From Candidatus Scalindua sp. (GTDB taxonomy: Bacteria > Planctomycetota > Brocadiia > Brocadiales > Scalinduaceae), in contig JAIQZU010000059.1 in NCBI GenBank assembly GCA_021776915.1, positions 1 through 40,644 on the forward strand: a stretch of 40,644 nt of DNA. Direction: 5' to 3'. Of this stretch, positions 1 to 8,665 are shown piece after piece (positions within the stretch are counted from its first letter, which is position 1; each line of letters starts with the position of its first letter). A model generated the notes under the pieces. That model was not told the DNA's origin, made no database searches, and saw nothing but the letters and a program-made list of their open reading frames with translations. The translations under genes and the position numbers were made by a program.

Positions 1-185
1 AGACAAAAACCCAACGACTTTTTTCGCCACTATGGAGTGCATTGACCGTGTCAATGCTGTCACATGCCACAGGCAGATTTATTGAGGTAGACATCGTCAC
101 GGACGATGTACTCCAAAACTTATTAGCTTGGCAACATTGAATTTCCTATGCATCAAGTTAAGCCGCTATCGCGACAAAAACAATC

Positions 186-248
186 CTTCGACTCCGCCAA
201 AGCTCAGCTTAGCTGTGTCAGGACGACGTCTTCTGAGCGAAGTCGAAG
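186..248. repeat. Imperfect inverted repeat, dispersed-repeat type
   Basis: CTTCGACT at 186-193 is the exact reverse complement of AGTCGAAG at 241-248, and the inner bases GCTCAG and CTGAGC also pair, so the whole 63 bp can fold into a long interrupted hairpin. Elements with CTTCGACTCCGCTCAG ends are common intergenic repeats in many bacterial genomes. That it is a member of such a dispersed family here is inference, since only one copy lies in the window. Confidence 0.6.
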
Positions 249-255
249 TGTAACA

Positions 256-273
256 GCAACCCTGAAGGGTTGC
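256..273. repeat. Short perfect hairpin
   Basis: GCAACCCT (256-263) and AGGGTTGC (266-273) form a perfect 8-bp stem around GA. No T-run follows on either strand, so it is not a canonical terminator. It sits directly beside the larger palindrome and may belong to the same repeat. Confidence 0.5.
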
Positions 274-396
274 CCTACGATCTAAACTTTGAATTTCCTC
301 ATATGGTAATATATTAACTTAATTCAATCTTGTAAATCCTGTTTCCTGTGCATCGGGAGGAACTCCAGAAATACAGGTAATCTCCAATCGTAAAGA

Positions 397-777
397 CTAT
401 TTTTTAATCACAAAGAAAGTTAGCGCCATAAGCTGAAAAATAATAGCAAGGAGTAAAGCAGAATGCACATCTCCACTTTTATTAGTATAAGCAAATACTA
501 ATGCACCAAAAACAAAACACTGCGCCACGGCACCAACGATATTCAGCCATGAACCTGACTCATACGTCAGCACTCTTGCAATATTCTTGACTTCTCTCAG
601 AATCGACTCAAAGAGGAACTGTAATTCATCCGCCCCACCCTTTTCTTTCTTCTTACTAAAGGCATCTGAACACTCCTGACAAATTAATTGCCCATAACGC
701 TCTGTAGTTAACCCTGCTTCTAAATCCTTATGGGGAATACTTTTTTTACACCTGCCACATAATCTAATTTCGGCCAT
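397..777 (-). CDS. Small zinc-ribbon membrane protein of unknown function
   Basis: The 126-residue product starts with two CxxC pairs (CGRC at residues 7-10 and CQEC near 33-36), the pattern of a small zinc ribbon. A charged, probably helical stretch follows (about 45-70), then two hydrophobic segments at about 79-97 and 106-123 that look like a membrane hairpin, with a basic tail. I do not recognise a named family. It begins 11 bases after the stop of the sigma-54 activator gene, so it is probably the last gene of that two-component operon. A role as membrane partner for the soluble kinase is possible but only inferred from position. Confidence 0.7.
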   Translation of the reverse strand: MAEIRLCGRCKKSIPHKDLEAGLTTERYGQLICQECSDAFSKKKEKGGADELQFLFESILREVKNIARVLTYESGSWLNIVGAVAQCFVFGALVFAYTNKSGDVHSALLLAIIFQLMALTFFVIKK

Positions 778-788
778 TATTATCTTCC

Positions 789-2141
789 TTATTTCAAGTT
801 GTACTTTTCCAGTTTTCTGTAAAGAGTCCTTTCTCCAATACCCAGTATCCTTGCGGTCTCTCCTCTATTCCCACCCACATACGCCAAAGTGTTCTTCATT
901 AATTCCTTTTCCATTTCCTCTAATGTTATCCCAACAGGAAAAACAGGCCCGGTCAAAGCTGTTTTATTACTCTTATATATATGCTCAGGTATATCATTTA
1001 TATCAAGTATACCATTTTGATTAAAAACGATCATACTTTCAATACAATTTTTAAGTTCTCTGACGTTCCCAGGCCAATTATACCGGAACAGAATCTTCCT
1101 CGCTTCCGGAGTTATATCTTTAATCTTCTTACCATTTTTTTTAGAGAATTCCTTAATAAACGTATCCATTAACAGGAAAACATCCTCCTGCCGTTCTCGT
1201 AAGGGTGGCAGTCTCATGCATATAACATTAAATCTGAAGTACAAATCTTCTCTAAATTTACCCTCTTTGACCAGCGCTCCTAAATCTTTATTTGTAGCAG
1301 CTATTATCCTTACATCTATCTTTATCGTTTCATTGCTGCCAATACGGACAATCCTCCCGTCCTCTATTACTCTTAACAGTTTTGCCTGAGTTGTAAGCGG
1401 CATGTCTCCTATTTCATCCAGAAACAAAGTGCCATTATTTGCATATTCAAATTTCCCTTTTCTTTGATATGCCGCCCCTGTAAATGAACCTTTCTCGTGT
1501 CCAAACAACTCGCTTTCAAGTAAAGTTTCTGAAATTGCAGCAGAGTTTAATTCTACAAAAGGATTATTCTTACGCGGCCCATTGTAATGAATCGCCCTGG
1601 CTATTAATTCTTTTCCCGTACCACTTTCACCCACTACCAGGACGGTCGCAGTGGTTGAGGCAATCTGCTTAAGTATATTAAATATTCTATGCATTTGCTG
1701 GCTATTGCCCACAATACCAGCAAATGCAAATTTTTCTTCGAGTTGTTTGTGCAATTCTATGTTGCTTCTCACTATATTCTGTTTCTCAACAACTTTCCCA
1801 ACTGCAACCCTTAAAAGGTTTATGTTTACCGGTTTTAAAAGATACGTTGCCGCCCCCTTTTGCATTGAAATGACTGCGGTTTCAACCGTACCGTGACCGG
1901 TTATCAGGATAACTTCTGTGTCCGGTGCCTTCTCTTTTATTTCCTTTAAAATTTTCATCCCGTCTATATCATGCATTATCAAATCCGTAATCACCACGTC
2001 TATCCCGTCTCTTCTAATTATATCGACTACTTTATTACCACTCTCGGCAGTTGAACATGTATATCCAACATTTCTCAAGCTTTCTGCTATCGCTTCAGCC
2101 TGATCTTTTTCATCATCGATTATTAATATGTTTGCATCCAT
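789..2141 (-). CDS. NtrC-family sigma-54 response regulator
   Basis: A three-domain activator of 450 residues. The receiver domain covers about residues 4-118, with acidic residues D9/D10, phospho-acceptor D53 and K103. The AAA+ domain carries Walker A GESGTGKE (171-178), the sigma-54 contact loop as GSFTGA (218-223, where GAFTGA is most common) and Walker B LFLDEIGD (239-246). The C-terminal Fis-type helix-turn-helix lies at about 425-448. It should activate RpoN-dependent promoters after phosphorylation by its partner kinase. The kinase gene lies directly upstream with a 7-base gap, which supports a cognate pair. Its target genes cannot be read from the window; AtoC/ZraR-like naming would be over-precise. 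Confidence 0.93.
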   Translation of the reverse strand: MDANILIIDDEKDQAEAIAESLRNVGYTCSTAESGNKVVDIIRRDGIDVVITDLIMHDIDGMKILKEIKEKAPDTEVILITGHGTVETAVISMQKGAATYLLKPVNINLLRVAVGKVVEKQNIVRSNIELHKQLEEKFAFAGIVGNSQQMHRIFNILKQIASTTATVLVVGESGTGKELIARAIHYNGPRKNNPFVELNSAAISETLLESELFGHEKGSFTGAAYQRKGKFEYANNGTLFLDEIGDMPLTTQAKLLRVIEDGRIVRIGSNETIKIDVRIIAATNKDLGALVKEGKFREDLYFRFNVICMRLPPLRERQEDVFLLMDTFIKEFSKKNGKKIKDITPEARKILFRYNWPGNVRELKNCIESMIVFNQNGILDINDIPEHIYKSNKTALTGPVFPVGITLEEMEKELMKNTLAYVGGNRGETARILGIGERTLYRKLEKYNLK

Positions 2142-2148
2142 AGTTATA

Positions 2149-2862
2149 TTACTTTTCTTGAGATTTGATATTTACCGGCAACTTTATTAAGAAACTACTC
2201 CCTTTGCCGTCTTCACTACGTATACTGATTGTACCTTTATTCTCCTCAATGATTCTCTTGGCAGCAGGCAGCCCAAGACCCGTACCGTTTTTCTTTGTTG
2301 AATAGTAAACCTGGAATATTCTATCAATTCTGTCTCTTTGAATACCAACTCCGGTATCCGTAATATCTATAAAAACGTCTTCACTGTTTCCGTATGTTCT
2401 CACTATAAGCTCTCCACCTTCCGGCATTGCCTGTTGAGCATTAAGTATCACATTTAACAAAGCCTGCTTTATTACGTTACTATCCAGGTTACATTTTGGC
2501 AATTTTGTATCATAACTTTTAAGGATTCTAATAGAATTCTGCATGGCTTCAGGACCTATAAAGTCAAGCACACTATCTATAACTTCATTAATATCACATG
2601 TCTCCAGGTGAAGATCATGTCTCTTTGCAAATCGCAGGAAATCACTAAGTATACTATCCAGTCGACTAACTTCTTTTTGCAGCAACCTGACTCTTCTTGA
2701 CATCTTTGAGTCTTTCTCTATATTACTATTTTGCAAATCTTCATTTAGTAATTGCAAATTTATGCTTATGGCATTTAAAGGATTCTTTATTTCATGTACT
2801 AATCCAGCAGCCAGTGTATTAAGTGAATCTAATTCAGCAGAATCTATATTGTTCTTTGTCAT
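2149..2862 (-). CDS. Soluble sensor histidine kinase
   Basis: At 237 residues this is only the kinase core. The dimerisation and phospho-acceptor helix has the H-box HEIKNP with H23. The ATP-binding domain shows the N-box around LNVILNAQQAM, the G1 box DTGVGI and the G2 box GTGLGL. There is no transmembrane segment and no PAS, HAMP or other input domain before the H-box, so the signal must come from a partner protein or from binding to the core. It most resembles NtrB/ZraS-type kinases. It is co-transcribed with the sigma-54 activator gene that follows 7 bases later. The gene begins about 90 bases after cspA, beyond a strong terminator. Confidence 0.92.
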   Translation of the reverse strand: MTKNNIDSAELDSLNTLAAGLVHEIKNPLNAISINLQLLNEDLQNSNIEKDSKMSRRVRLLQKEVSRLDSILSDFLRFAKRHDLHLETCDINEVIDSVLDFIGPEAMQNSIRILKSYDTKLPKCNLDSNVIKQALLNVILNAQQAMPEGGELIVRTYGNSEDVFIDITDTGVGIQRDRIDRIFQVYYSTKKNGTGLGLPAAKRIIEENKGTISIRSEDGKGSSFLIKLPVNIKSQEK

Positions 2863-2896
2863 CCGTTTCAGACTTTAAAATATACTTAAAAAAAAT

Positions 2897-2932
2897 AAGC
2901 CAGGAAAGCAAATAAATATGCTTTCCTGGCTT
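2897..2932 (-). terminator. Rho-independent terminator after cspA
   Basis: A perfect 14-bp stem (2897-2910 with 2919-2932) surrounds an 8-base AT loop. Read on the minus strand, it starts 25 bases after the cspA stop and is followed by a run of nine Ts (opposite the A-run at 2887-2895). A shorter T-rich tract also follows it on the plus strand. This should separate the cold-shock transcript from the kinase operon, or allow only partial read-through. Confidence 0.9.
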
Positions 2933-2956
2933 TGGTTTTTAAAAACAAACAAAGAT

Positions 2957-3175
2957 TTACGCTTGTGCTTCTCCGGCTTTCACAACATTTTCAGCCTGTA
3001 ACCCCTTATCACCCTCCACAACATCAAATTCCACGCTCTCACCATCTTCTAAAACTTTGAAACCATTTCCCGAAATATTTGAATGGTGAACAAATACATC
3101 ACTACCGCCTTCTTGTTGAATAAAACCAAAGCCTTTTTTTACATCAAACCACTTTACAGTACCTTTTATTGCCAT
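2957..3175 (-). CDS. cspA: Cold-shock protein (CspA family)
   Basis: The 72-residue product is a single cold-shock domain with both RNA-binding motifs: KGFGFI (RNP1, about 14-19) and VFVHHS (RNP2, about 27-32). The length is typical of the family. Such proteins bind single-stranded RNA and DNA and melt RNA secondary structure. The gene stands alone, with its own promoter (3208-3235), a GAGGAG ribosome site five bases before the ATG, and a strong terminator. Members of this family are often constitutive, so the name does not prove cold induction. Confidence 0.95.
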   Translation of the reverse strand: MAIKGTVKWFDVKKGFGFIQQEGGSDVFVHHSNISGNGFKVLEDGESVEFDVVEGDKGLQAENVVKAGEAQA

Positions 3176-3207
3176 CTCTACTCCTCATTTTTCATAGTAC
3201 ATTTACA

Positions 3208-3235
3208 AATATATAAAATAATGACTTGCTTTCAA
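3208..3235 (-). promoter_or_regulatory. Sigma-70-type promoter for cspA
   Basis: On the minus strand TTGAAA (3230-3235) and TATATT (3208-3213) are separated by 16 bases, giving a predicted transcript start about 25 bases upstream of the ATG. The short leader does not leave room for the long thermosensor 5'UTR known from E. coli cspA. Confidence 0.6.
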
Positions 3236-3324
3236 ACCTTTCTTACATTCTTTTTTTACTTGCCTCCTATAAAGAATTTCTTAATGATTTAATAGAATAA
3301 CAAGTCGTAATATTTTTTAACTAT

Positions 3325-5433
3325 CTATGTACTAGTTGTAGTCTGAACAGCACTTTCTTCTTTTAAGGCAGCCTTTCTACTCAGCTTCAGTCTTTTTTGA
3401 TCATCTATTCCTATCAATTTCACCTTGATTTCGTCACCCATTTTAACGGCTTCTTCTACTTTCTCAATATAGTCATTAGAAAGCTCGGAAATATGCACCA
3501 GGCCTTCTTTTCCCGGCATTATCTCAACAAAAACGCCATATTCCTTAACAGAAACGACTTTACCATTATATATTTTTCCTATTTCCGCATCGTCTGTAAG
3601 CCCCCTTATATAAGTCTTAGCAATTTCTACTGATTCCAGAGTAGGAGCTGAAATTATAATGGTTCCATCTTCTTCTATTTCCACCCGTGATCCTGATTCT
3701 TCTTGTATTTTCTTGATATTCTTGCCACCAGGGCCAATAACCAAACCAATCTTCTCAGGATTTATTTTAATCTTAACCAGCTTTGGAGCATGAACTGAGA
3801 TTTCGCTGCGAGGTTCCTCAATTGCAATCCGCATTTCTTTCAAAATATGCATTCTACCTTCTTTCGCCTGAACAAGCGCATCCCTCATAATTTGCTCACT
3901 TATACCTGATATCTTGAGATCCATCTGAAGGGCGGTGATGCCCTCTTCGGTTCCAGCGACTTTAAAATCCATAGCCCCTAAATGATCCTCATCTCCCAAT
4001 ATATCGGACAGAATTCGAACTTCGTCACCTTCCTTTACCAACCCCATTGCTATACCGGCAACGGGACGTTTCATCGGAATTCCGGCATCCATCATACAAA
4101 GCGTACCGCCGCATACGGAAGCCATTGAAGATGACCCGTTTGATTCGAGAATGTCAGCTACTATCCGTATGGTATAAGGAAAATCTTCAAAAGCAGGCAC
4201 CATTGGCTCCAGGGCCTTTTCAGCCAAGGCTCCATGGCCTATCTCTCTTCTGCCAGGCCCTCGGATCGGTTTCGCTTCACCTACGCAAAAAGATGGGAAA
4301 TTGTAATCTAGCATGAATTTTTTTTTGTATCCTTCTACCAAACCATCTACACGCTGTTCATCTATCGAAGTCCCCAGCGTAGATACCACAAGCGCCTGTG
4401 TTTCTCCCCTCGTAAACAGAGCAGAACCGTGTGTTCGCGGCAAAAAACTGACCTCACACGTAATCGGCCTGATGTCTTTGAGACCTCTGCCGTCTATTCT
4501 TTTATTCTCTTTAATAATCTGTTCCTGTACTGCCTCTTCTACAAGCGCACCAAAGATTGACTTAACCTTGCCCTCTCTATCTTCATCATCTGCATCAGTA
4601 CAGCATTCTTCAATTAATTTATTGCGTAGTTCTTTTAACGCCTTTTTACGGGCAAACTTTCCATTGACTACGGATTGTACCTTAATATCTTCATATACCT
4701 TTGCCTTTATTTCATCAAAAAGTACAGTATCTACTGTTGGCTCCTCATGCTCCTGTTTTTCCTTCCCGCACTTTGCAACCAGCTCTTTTTGCATTTGTAC
4801 TATCTTTTTGATCTCTTCAAAGCCGAACATTATCGCATCAACAAACTTATCCTCAGAAACCTCCTTTCCGGAAGCTTCTACCATCATTACGGCATCTTCT
4901 GTCCCGGAAACAACCAGATTCATCACACTTGATTCCAGCTCTGAATTTTTAGGATTGATTACAAATTCATCATTTATCAGACCTACCCGCACCGAACCCG
5001 TAGGGCCGTTAAATGGTATACTGGATACAGCCACAGCCGCAGAAGCCCCTACCATGGAAATAACGTCAGGGTCGGTTTCTTTATCTGCAGATAATACTGC
5101 CGACATTATCTGGATCTCATTTGAATATCCCTTCGGGAAAAGAGGACGCATCGGCCTGTCCGTCATCCTCATTGTCAATATTTCCTTGTTGGTGGGTCTG
5201 CTTTCACGCTTAAAAAATCCACCAGGGAATTTTCCAACTGAGTAAGTTTTCTCTCTGTAATCAACTGTCATTGGGAGAAAATCAAATCCCTTCGATTCTC
5301 CACATACTGCCGCAACCAACACAACCGTATCCCCATAACGAACTATAACAGCGCCATCCGCCTGCTTCGCAACTTCACCGGATTCAATACTCAGGGTATC
5401 CCCGCCAACAGTTTCTTCAACTTTACATTTCAA
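3325..5433 (-). CDS. pnp: Polyribonucleotide nucleotidyltransferase (PNPase)
   Basis: This 702-residue phosphorolytic 3'-to-5' exoribonuclease has the standard order: RNase PH core 1, an all-helical linker, RNase PH core 2 (with the conserved GSSSMASVCGG segment), a KH domain (GLVIGPGGKNI, about 560-620) and an S1 domain (about 625-695, ending in LVHISELS). It degrades mRNA using phosphate and forms the degradosome core in many bacteria. The start is TTG: AAAGGA lies 7 bases upstream, the N-terminus aligns with family members, and no earlier ATG is available. The gene follows rpsO by 24 bases, the classical rpsO-pnp arrangement. Confidence 0.97.
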   Translation of the reverse strand: MKCKVEETVGGDTLSIESGEVAKQADGAVIVRYGDTVVLVAAVCGESKGFDFLPMTVDYREKTYSVGKFPGGFFKRESRPTNKEILTMRMTDRPMRPLFPKGYSNEIQIMSAVLSADKETDPDVISMVGASAAVAVSSIPFNGPTGSVRVGLINDEFVINPKNSELESSVMNLVVSGTEDAVMMVEASGKEVSEDKFVDAIMFGFEEIKKIVQMQKELVAKCGKEKQEHEEPTVDTVLFDEIKAKVYEDIKVQSVVNGKFARKKALKELRNKLIEECCTDADDEDREGKVKSIFGALVEEAVQEQIIKENKRIDGRGLKDIRPITCEVSFLPRTHGSALFTRGETQALVVSTLGTSIDEQRVDGLVEGYKKKFMLDYNFPSFCVGEAKPIRGPGRREIGHGALAEKALEPMVPAFEDFPYTIRIVADILESNGSSSMASVCGGTLCMMDAGIPMKRPVAGIAMGLVKEGDEVRILSDILGDEDHLGAMDFKVAGTEEGITALQMDLKISGISEQIMRDALVQAKEGRMHILKEMRIAIEEPRSEISVHAPKLVKIKINPEKIGLVIGPGGKNIKKIQEESGSRVEIEEDGTIIISAPTLESVEIAKTYIRGLTDDAEIGKIYNGKVVSVKEYGVFVEIMPGKEGLVHISELSNDYIEKVEEAVKMGDEIKVKLIGIDDQKRLKLSRKAALKEESAVQTTTST

Positions 5434-5457
5434 TTTCAGATCCTTTCACCAACTAAT

Positions 5458-5727
5458 TTAGCGACGTATGCCCAACTTCTTTATCAGGCTCTTATAACCT
5501 TCTTCGTTCTTTCCGTTAAGATATTTCAGTAACGTAGCCCTTTTACCAACCATCATAAGTAAACCGCGCCTCGAAGTATGATCTTTTTTGTGTTCTTTAA
5601 GATGATCACTCAGATGTTTTATCTTTTCTGTCAACAAAGCAACTTGCACTTCCGGCGAGCCTGTATCGGTATCGTGTACCTTATTACCTTCAATTATCTC
5701 TTTTTTCAGTCCTTTTTCCATGCTCAT
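5458..5727 (-). CDS. rpsO: 30S ribosomal protein S15
   Basis: This small-subunit primary binding protein contacts the 16S central domain and bridges to 23S. The hallmark DTGSPEVQ and [12 protein letters not shown] segments are present and the protein ends in LGIRR. Three in-frame ATGs compete (5733, 5727, 5721). I chose the second: AGGAG abuts the first ATG with no spacing but lies 6 bases before the second, and this gives the usual 89 residues. A good promoter lies immediately upstream. Confidence 0.95.
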   Translation of the reverse strand: MSMEKGLKKEIIEGNKVHDTDTGSPEVQVALLTEKIKHLSDHLKEHKKDHTSRRGLLMMVGKRATLLKYLNGKNEEGYKSLIKKLGIRR

Positions 5728-5754
5728 CTCCATCTCCTAATTTAAGAAACGGAT

Positions 5755-5784
5755 AATATATCACAAAGGCATTCAGATTGCCAA
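5755..5784 (-). promoter_or_regulatory. Sigma-70-type promoter for rpsO-pnp
   Basis: On the minus strand TTGGCA (5779-5784) and TATATT (5755-5760) are separated by 18 bases, just upstream of the S15 ribosome site. The short leader leaves little room for an S15-binding autoregulatory structure unless it overlaps the start codons. Confidence 0.6.
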
Positions 5785-5792
5785 TAAAAAAC

Positions 5793-8267
5793 TTAGCCCT
5801 GATTTGCCTTAACCTTTGAAATAACAGCATTAACATATGATTCCGAGTCTTTTCTCGTCTCCACAAAGAACGTAATAACTACGAAACTATTTACACAGGA
5901 TATGCTGCTATACTTACCTTTCAAATCTTCAAATGTATACAAGGTGTCAGTTTCAACATTATCCTCACCCCATGATTTCCTTAAATCAATGAAATTCTTA
6001 AGAGATTCCTCAGCAACCGATTTTTCAGGATATTTGACTATCAATATTTTGAACGGCAAGCTGCTTTTATCAGATTTATAATCAGCCACTACTGCATCTG
6101 TCTGCTCACTTAGATTTAATACATTTCTATCAATTAACCTGTCTGAAATGTAAATATTATCAAGGATTATCTTTTTGTGAAAATATCTTGAACTTCCCTG
6201 GATATATCCGTCCTCAGGTAAATACATTAGAACAGCCGGTAAACTAGCCTTACCGGCAGGTATGCTATCTACAATGGCAGTACCAATAAAAGTAATATCA
6301 TCAGGGCTGACATTCCCTCTGTAGGGTTCAAAACTCATAAAATATTTACCTTTCCATACCCACAGATAATTTTCATATAACGAGGCTTCGTTTCCAATAT
6401 TTACGCCTTGCCCGGCTTTGTCCTTTGCAAATATACCGTAGGCGTCATCAGAACTGCCAAATTCCCAGACGTCCACCTTAACAGAATTATCAGTATCCTT
6501 CTTAACATACACAGCTTTTGATACCTGCATAAATGAATAAGACAGATAAACCTCTGCGCCGCCATTGATGTATTCAAAAAGTTTATCTTTACCGGCATAC
6601 ACAGTCGGCTTTCCTTTTCTCTTCCAGTCTTCAACAGATACAGGAAAGAAATCATTTTCCAGCATACCAATTTCGCTTGTCATTACCTGGGGCTGTATCC
6701 CTTCAACAACTATTGCAGAACGTCCATTTACGGGACAAACCTTTTCACAGAAACCACACCCAATACAGGCTTCTTCTCTTACATAAACCCTTCTTATCTC
6801 CTTACCATTACCATGAACATATGTATTGAAATGAATTGCTTTTGTCGGGACGGGACAAACCTCTTCACATACACCGCAACTGACATCCTCCCAATTCTTG
6901 TCCAGATCCGGCAATCGCGCATAACCTACCCACGGGATACACCTGTTCCTGTCTATCCTGGCCTTTCCTATTGCCAGCCGCTTCTTCTTCTCTTTAGAAA
7001 GCCTGGTAATTGCCCCTGAAGGACAAACCTTCGTGCACAGTATGCAATCATGGGCGCAATATCCAATCCTTGGAATCAGCTGCGGGGTCCACATCCCGCT
7101 CAAATCCGCCTCTAAAATTGTAGGATGCAGGCCATTTGTTTTACACACTCTCATACACTCGCCGCACCTTATACACTTAGCCCGAAATTTATCTTCAGGG
7201 AGTGAACCGGGAGGGCGTATAATTCCAAGATCACCGTTACTCTTTTTCTTCTGAAAGTTCAGTGATAGAAGAGGAGCTACAACGGCGCTGGAAACACACG
7301 CTGTTATAAAACCTCTCTTTGTCAAATTTACAGGGACTACCTGTTCCGACGGCTGTTTAAACGTAAACCGGACTGCTCCTGCAGGACATATATCCTGGCA
7401 CTTCATGCATAAAATACACTCACCTGCCTGTGTTTTCTTTCCCGTATCATCAATCGCCCCCATCTTACAATCTACTGTACATCTGTCACAACTGTCACAA
7501 ATATTCTCTCCCACGACACGCTTAAAAAGAGACCAATCTGAAAAGAGAGAAAACAACGCTCCTAATGGACACAGATTCCTGCACCAATATCTCTTATAAA
7601 ACAAGCCTAAAGATATGATTGCAGAAAGCACTAGCAGAAAAATAAAATGCCCCCTGAAAAACGGCGCATGCAATGCAAACAGCGCTTCCTTTAAGAAAAC
7701 ATGGACTTTATCGCTTACAAAACTTATCAGGTAGAATCTATGAAGGAAGTTGAAGAGTGAGTCGATTAGAGAAACGAGATAAGGATGGATAACAATTGTG
7801 TATGCATTTGTGGCAATACTGAGCGGGTCAAGCCAACCAACCATCTGGTGCCCTATAAACAGGCTTAAAAGGAGAAAAGCTAATATATAATACTTAAGCC
7901 TTTTGGCATCATAAATCTTATACGAAATTCCCTTTCTCTGTTTCTTGAGTAAACGATCTGTAATATCAAGCGTTGTCCCGAGAGGGCATATCCAACCGCA
8001 GAAAAAACGCCCTAAAAACAGAGAGGCTACCAGTACAACAATAGCCGGCCAATAGCTTGCAATAAATTCCTTTGCCGCTGCCATTGCACCAATTGCAGAA
8101 AGCGGACTCATGCGAAGGAAGATATCTACCGTCCCATCCTTTTCGGCAATGGGATCCGCAAATATTAACAAACAAATGAATACAATAAAAACAAGTATTT
8201 GTACCGCAAGCCTGATCTTGTAATTTATTGAACCTTTTTTTACGTTTACCTTGCTAAATCCTGTCAT
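5793..8267 (-). CDS. Membrane polyferredoxin: NapH-NapG-like fusion with C-terminal DUF6599-like domain
   Basis: This 824-residue protein joins three modules. Residues 1-250 resemble NapH/NosR/CcoG: about five membrane helices and two CxxxCP motifs (C90/C94 and C229/C233). Two 4Fe-4S motifs follow (from C257 and C284). At about 313-335 a KR-type signal-anchor-like helix (TKRGF) marks the start of a NapG-like module with further clusters (C365-C375, C404-C415, C443 with C464-C471, C501-C511). The last 290 residues lack cysteine motifs; the EYINGGAEVY segment matches what I know of DUF6599. The likely role is electron transfer from the quinone pool to a periplasmic acceptor; the acceptor is unknown. 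The start lies 2 bases after the stop of a small upstream ORF, with AAGGTGA inside that ORF's end. Confidence 0.9.
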   Translation of the reverse strand: MTGFSKVNVKKGSINYKIRLAVQILVFIVFICLLIFADPIAEKDGTVDIFLRMSPLSAIGAMAAAKEFIASYWPAIVVLVASLFLGRFFCGWICPLGTTLDITDRLLKKQRKGISYKIYDAKRLKYYILAFLLLSLFIGHQMVGWLDPLSIATNAYTIVIHPYLVSLIDSLFNFLHRFYLISFVSDKVHVFLKEALFALHAPFFRGHFIFLLVLSAIISLGLFYKRYWCRNLCPLGALFSLFSDWSLFKRVVGENICDSCDRCTVDCKMGAIDDTGKKTQAGECILCMKCQDICPAGAVRFTFKQPSEQVVPVNLTKRGFITACVSSAVVAPLLSLNFQKKKSNGDLGIIRPPGSLPEDKFRAKCIRCGECMRVCKTNGLHPTILEADLSGMWTPQLIPRIGYCAHDCILCTKVCPSGAITRLSKEKKKRLAIGKARIDRNRCIPWVGYARLPDLDKNWEDVSCGVCEEVCPVPTKAIHFNTYVHGNGKEIRRVYVREEACIGCGFCEKVCPVNGRSAIVVEGIQPQVMTSEIGMLENDFFPVSVEDWKRKGKPTVYAGKDKLFEYINGGAEVYLSYSFMQVSKAVYVKKDTDNSVKVDVWEFGSSDDAYGIFAKDKAGQGVNIGNEASLYENYLWVWKGKYFMSFEPYRGNVSPDDITFIGTAIVDSIPAGKASLPAVLMYLPEDGYIQGSSRYFHKKIILDNIYISDRLIDRNVLNLSEQTDAVVADYKSDKSSLPFKILIVKYPEKSVAEESLKNFIDLRKSWGEDNVETDTLYTFEDLKGKYSSISCVNSFVVITFFVETRKDSESYVNAVISKVKANQG

Positions 8268-8269
8268 TC

Positions 8270-8401
8270 TTAATGGTCACCTTTTTCAAGGGCAATTCGA
8301 CAAATTTCATCGACTTTTCGTAATGGCAAATCTTTTTTTCGCAATCTTTCTAACGATTTACGGACTTCTTGTTTAGATACCGGCCTAAACATAAAACACA
8401 T
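8270..8401 (-). CDS. Possible small protein directly upstream of the polyferredoxin gene
   Basis: An open frame of 43 codons (40 from a second ATG at 8392) ends 2 bases before the polyferredoxin ATG. The product is charged, with a predicted helical segment (KQEVRKSLERLRKKDLPLRK), and resembles no family I know. The ribosome site of the next gene lies inside its last codons, so translational coupling is plausible. An overlapping 76-codon frame beginning GTG at 8580 is an alternative reading, and a frameshifted older gene spanning both frames cannot be excluded. Confidence 0.3.
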   Translation of the reverse strand: MCFMFRPVSKQEVRKSLERLRKKDLPLRKVDEICRIALEKGDH

Positions 8402-8545
8402 AATACCACTATAAACAGTGGGTTTTCAACCCAATAACCGGGATATTGGGAAGAAAAGAGAAAAGTCTCCCCCTTGACTGCATGATAATTATTGAGAAAA
8501 CTTACATTATAGATACCATAATGATTTTTGACGGAAACAGATGAT

Positions 8546-8607
8546 GTAGAACAGATGGTACAGTTACCCAAACAATTCACGGCATAGTAAAATTTTATCT
8601 TTCGTAT
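8546..8607. repeat. 62-bp direct repeat, left copy
   Basis: It aligns without gaps to 10029-10090, with 56 of 62 bases identical by eye. The two copies flank the plus-strand ATPase gene. On the minus strand both copies can encode a similar short peptide start (MNCLGN), but the frames diverge outside the repeat, so coding conservation is not convincing. Confidence 0.85.
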
Positions 8608-8636
8608 CTGAATACCGCAAGTTCAAATCTTGAATA

Positions 8637-8665
8637 TTGCCAAAACATACTTGAACCATTATACC
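8637..8665 (+). promoter_or_regulatory. Candidate promoter of the ATPase gene
   Basis: TTGCCA (8637-8642) and TATACC (8660-8665) are separated by 17 bases. The predicted transcript start near 8672 is only about 7 bases before the first ATG (8679), and no Shine-Dalgarno sequence is present. Together these suggest a leaderless or nearly leaderless mRNA. Confidence 0.45.

Larger units (their letters stand above)
1..396. other. Gene-free stretch with small palindromic repeats
   Basis: No convincing coding region is visible on either strand. The stretch carries a long imperfect palindrome (186-248) and a short perfect hairpin (256-273), both described separately. The neighbouring membrane protein gene ends at 397 on the minus strand, so this is its downstream region; any gene further left lies outside the window. 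Confidence 0.6.

Noticed and set aside
4313-5245. 310-codon plus-strand open frame opposite pnp
   Set aside because: It is antisense to the well-supported PNPase gene, is serine/threonine/proline-rich as expected for a reverse-strand shadow, and has no family likeness.
8350-8580. 76-codon minus-strand frame starting with GTG
   Set aside because: It has no good ribosome site or family match, begins inside a direct repeat and overlaps the better-placed small ORF at 8270-8401.
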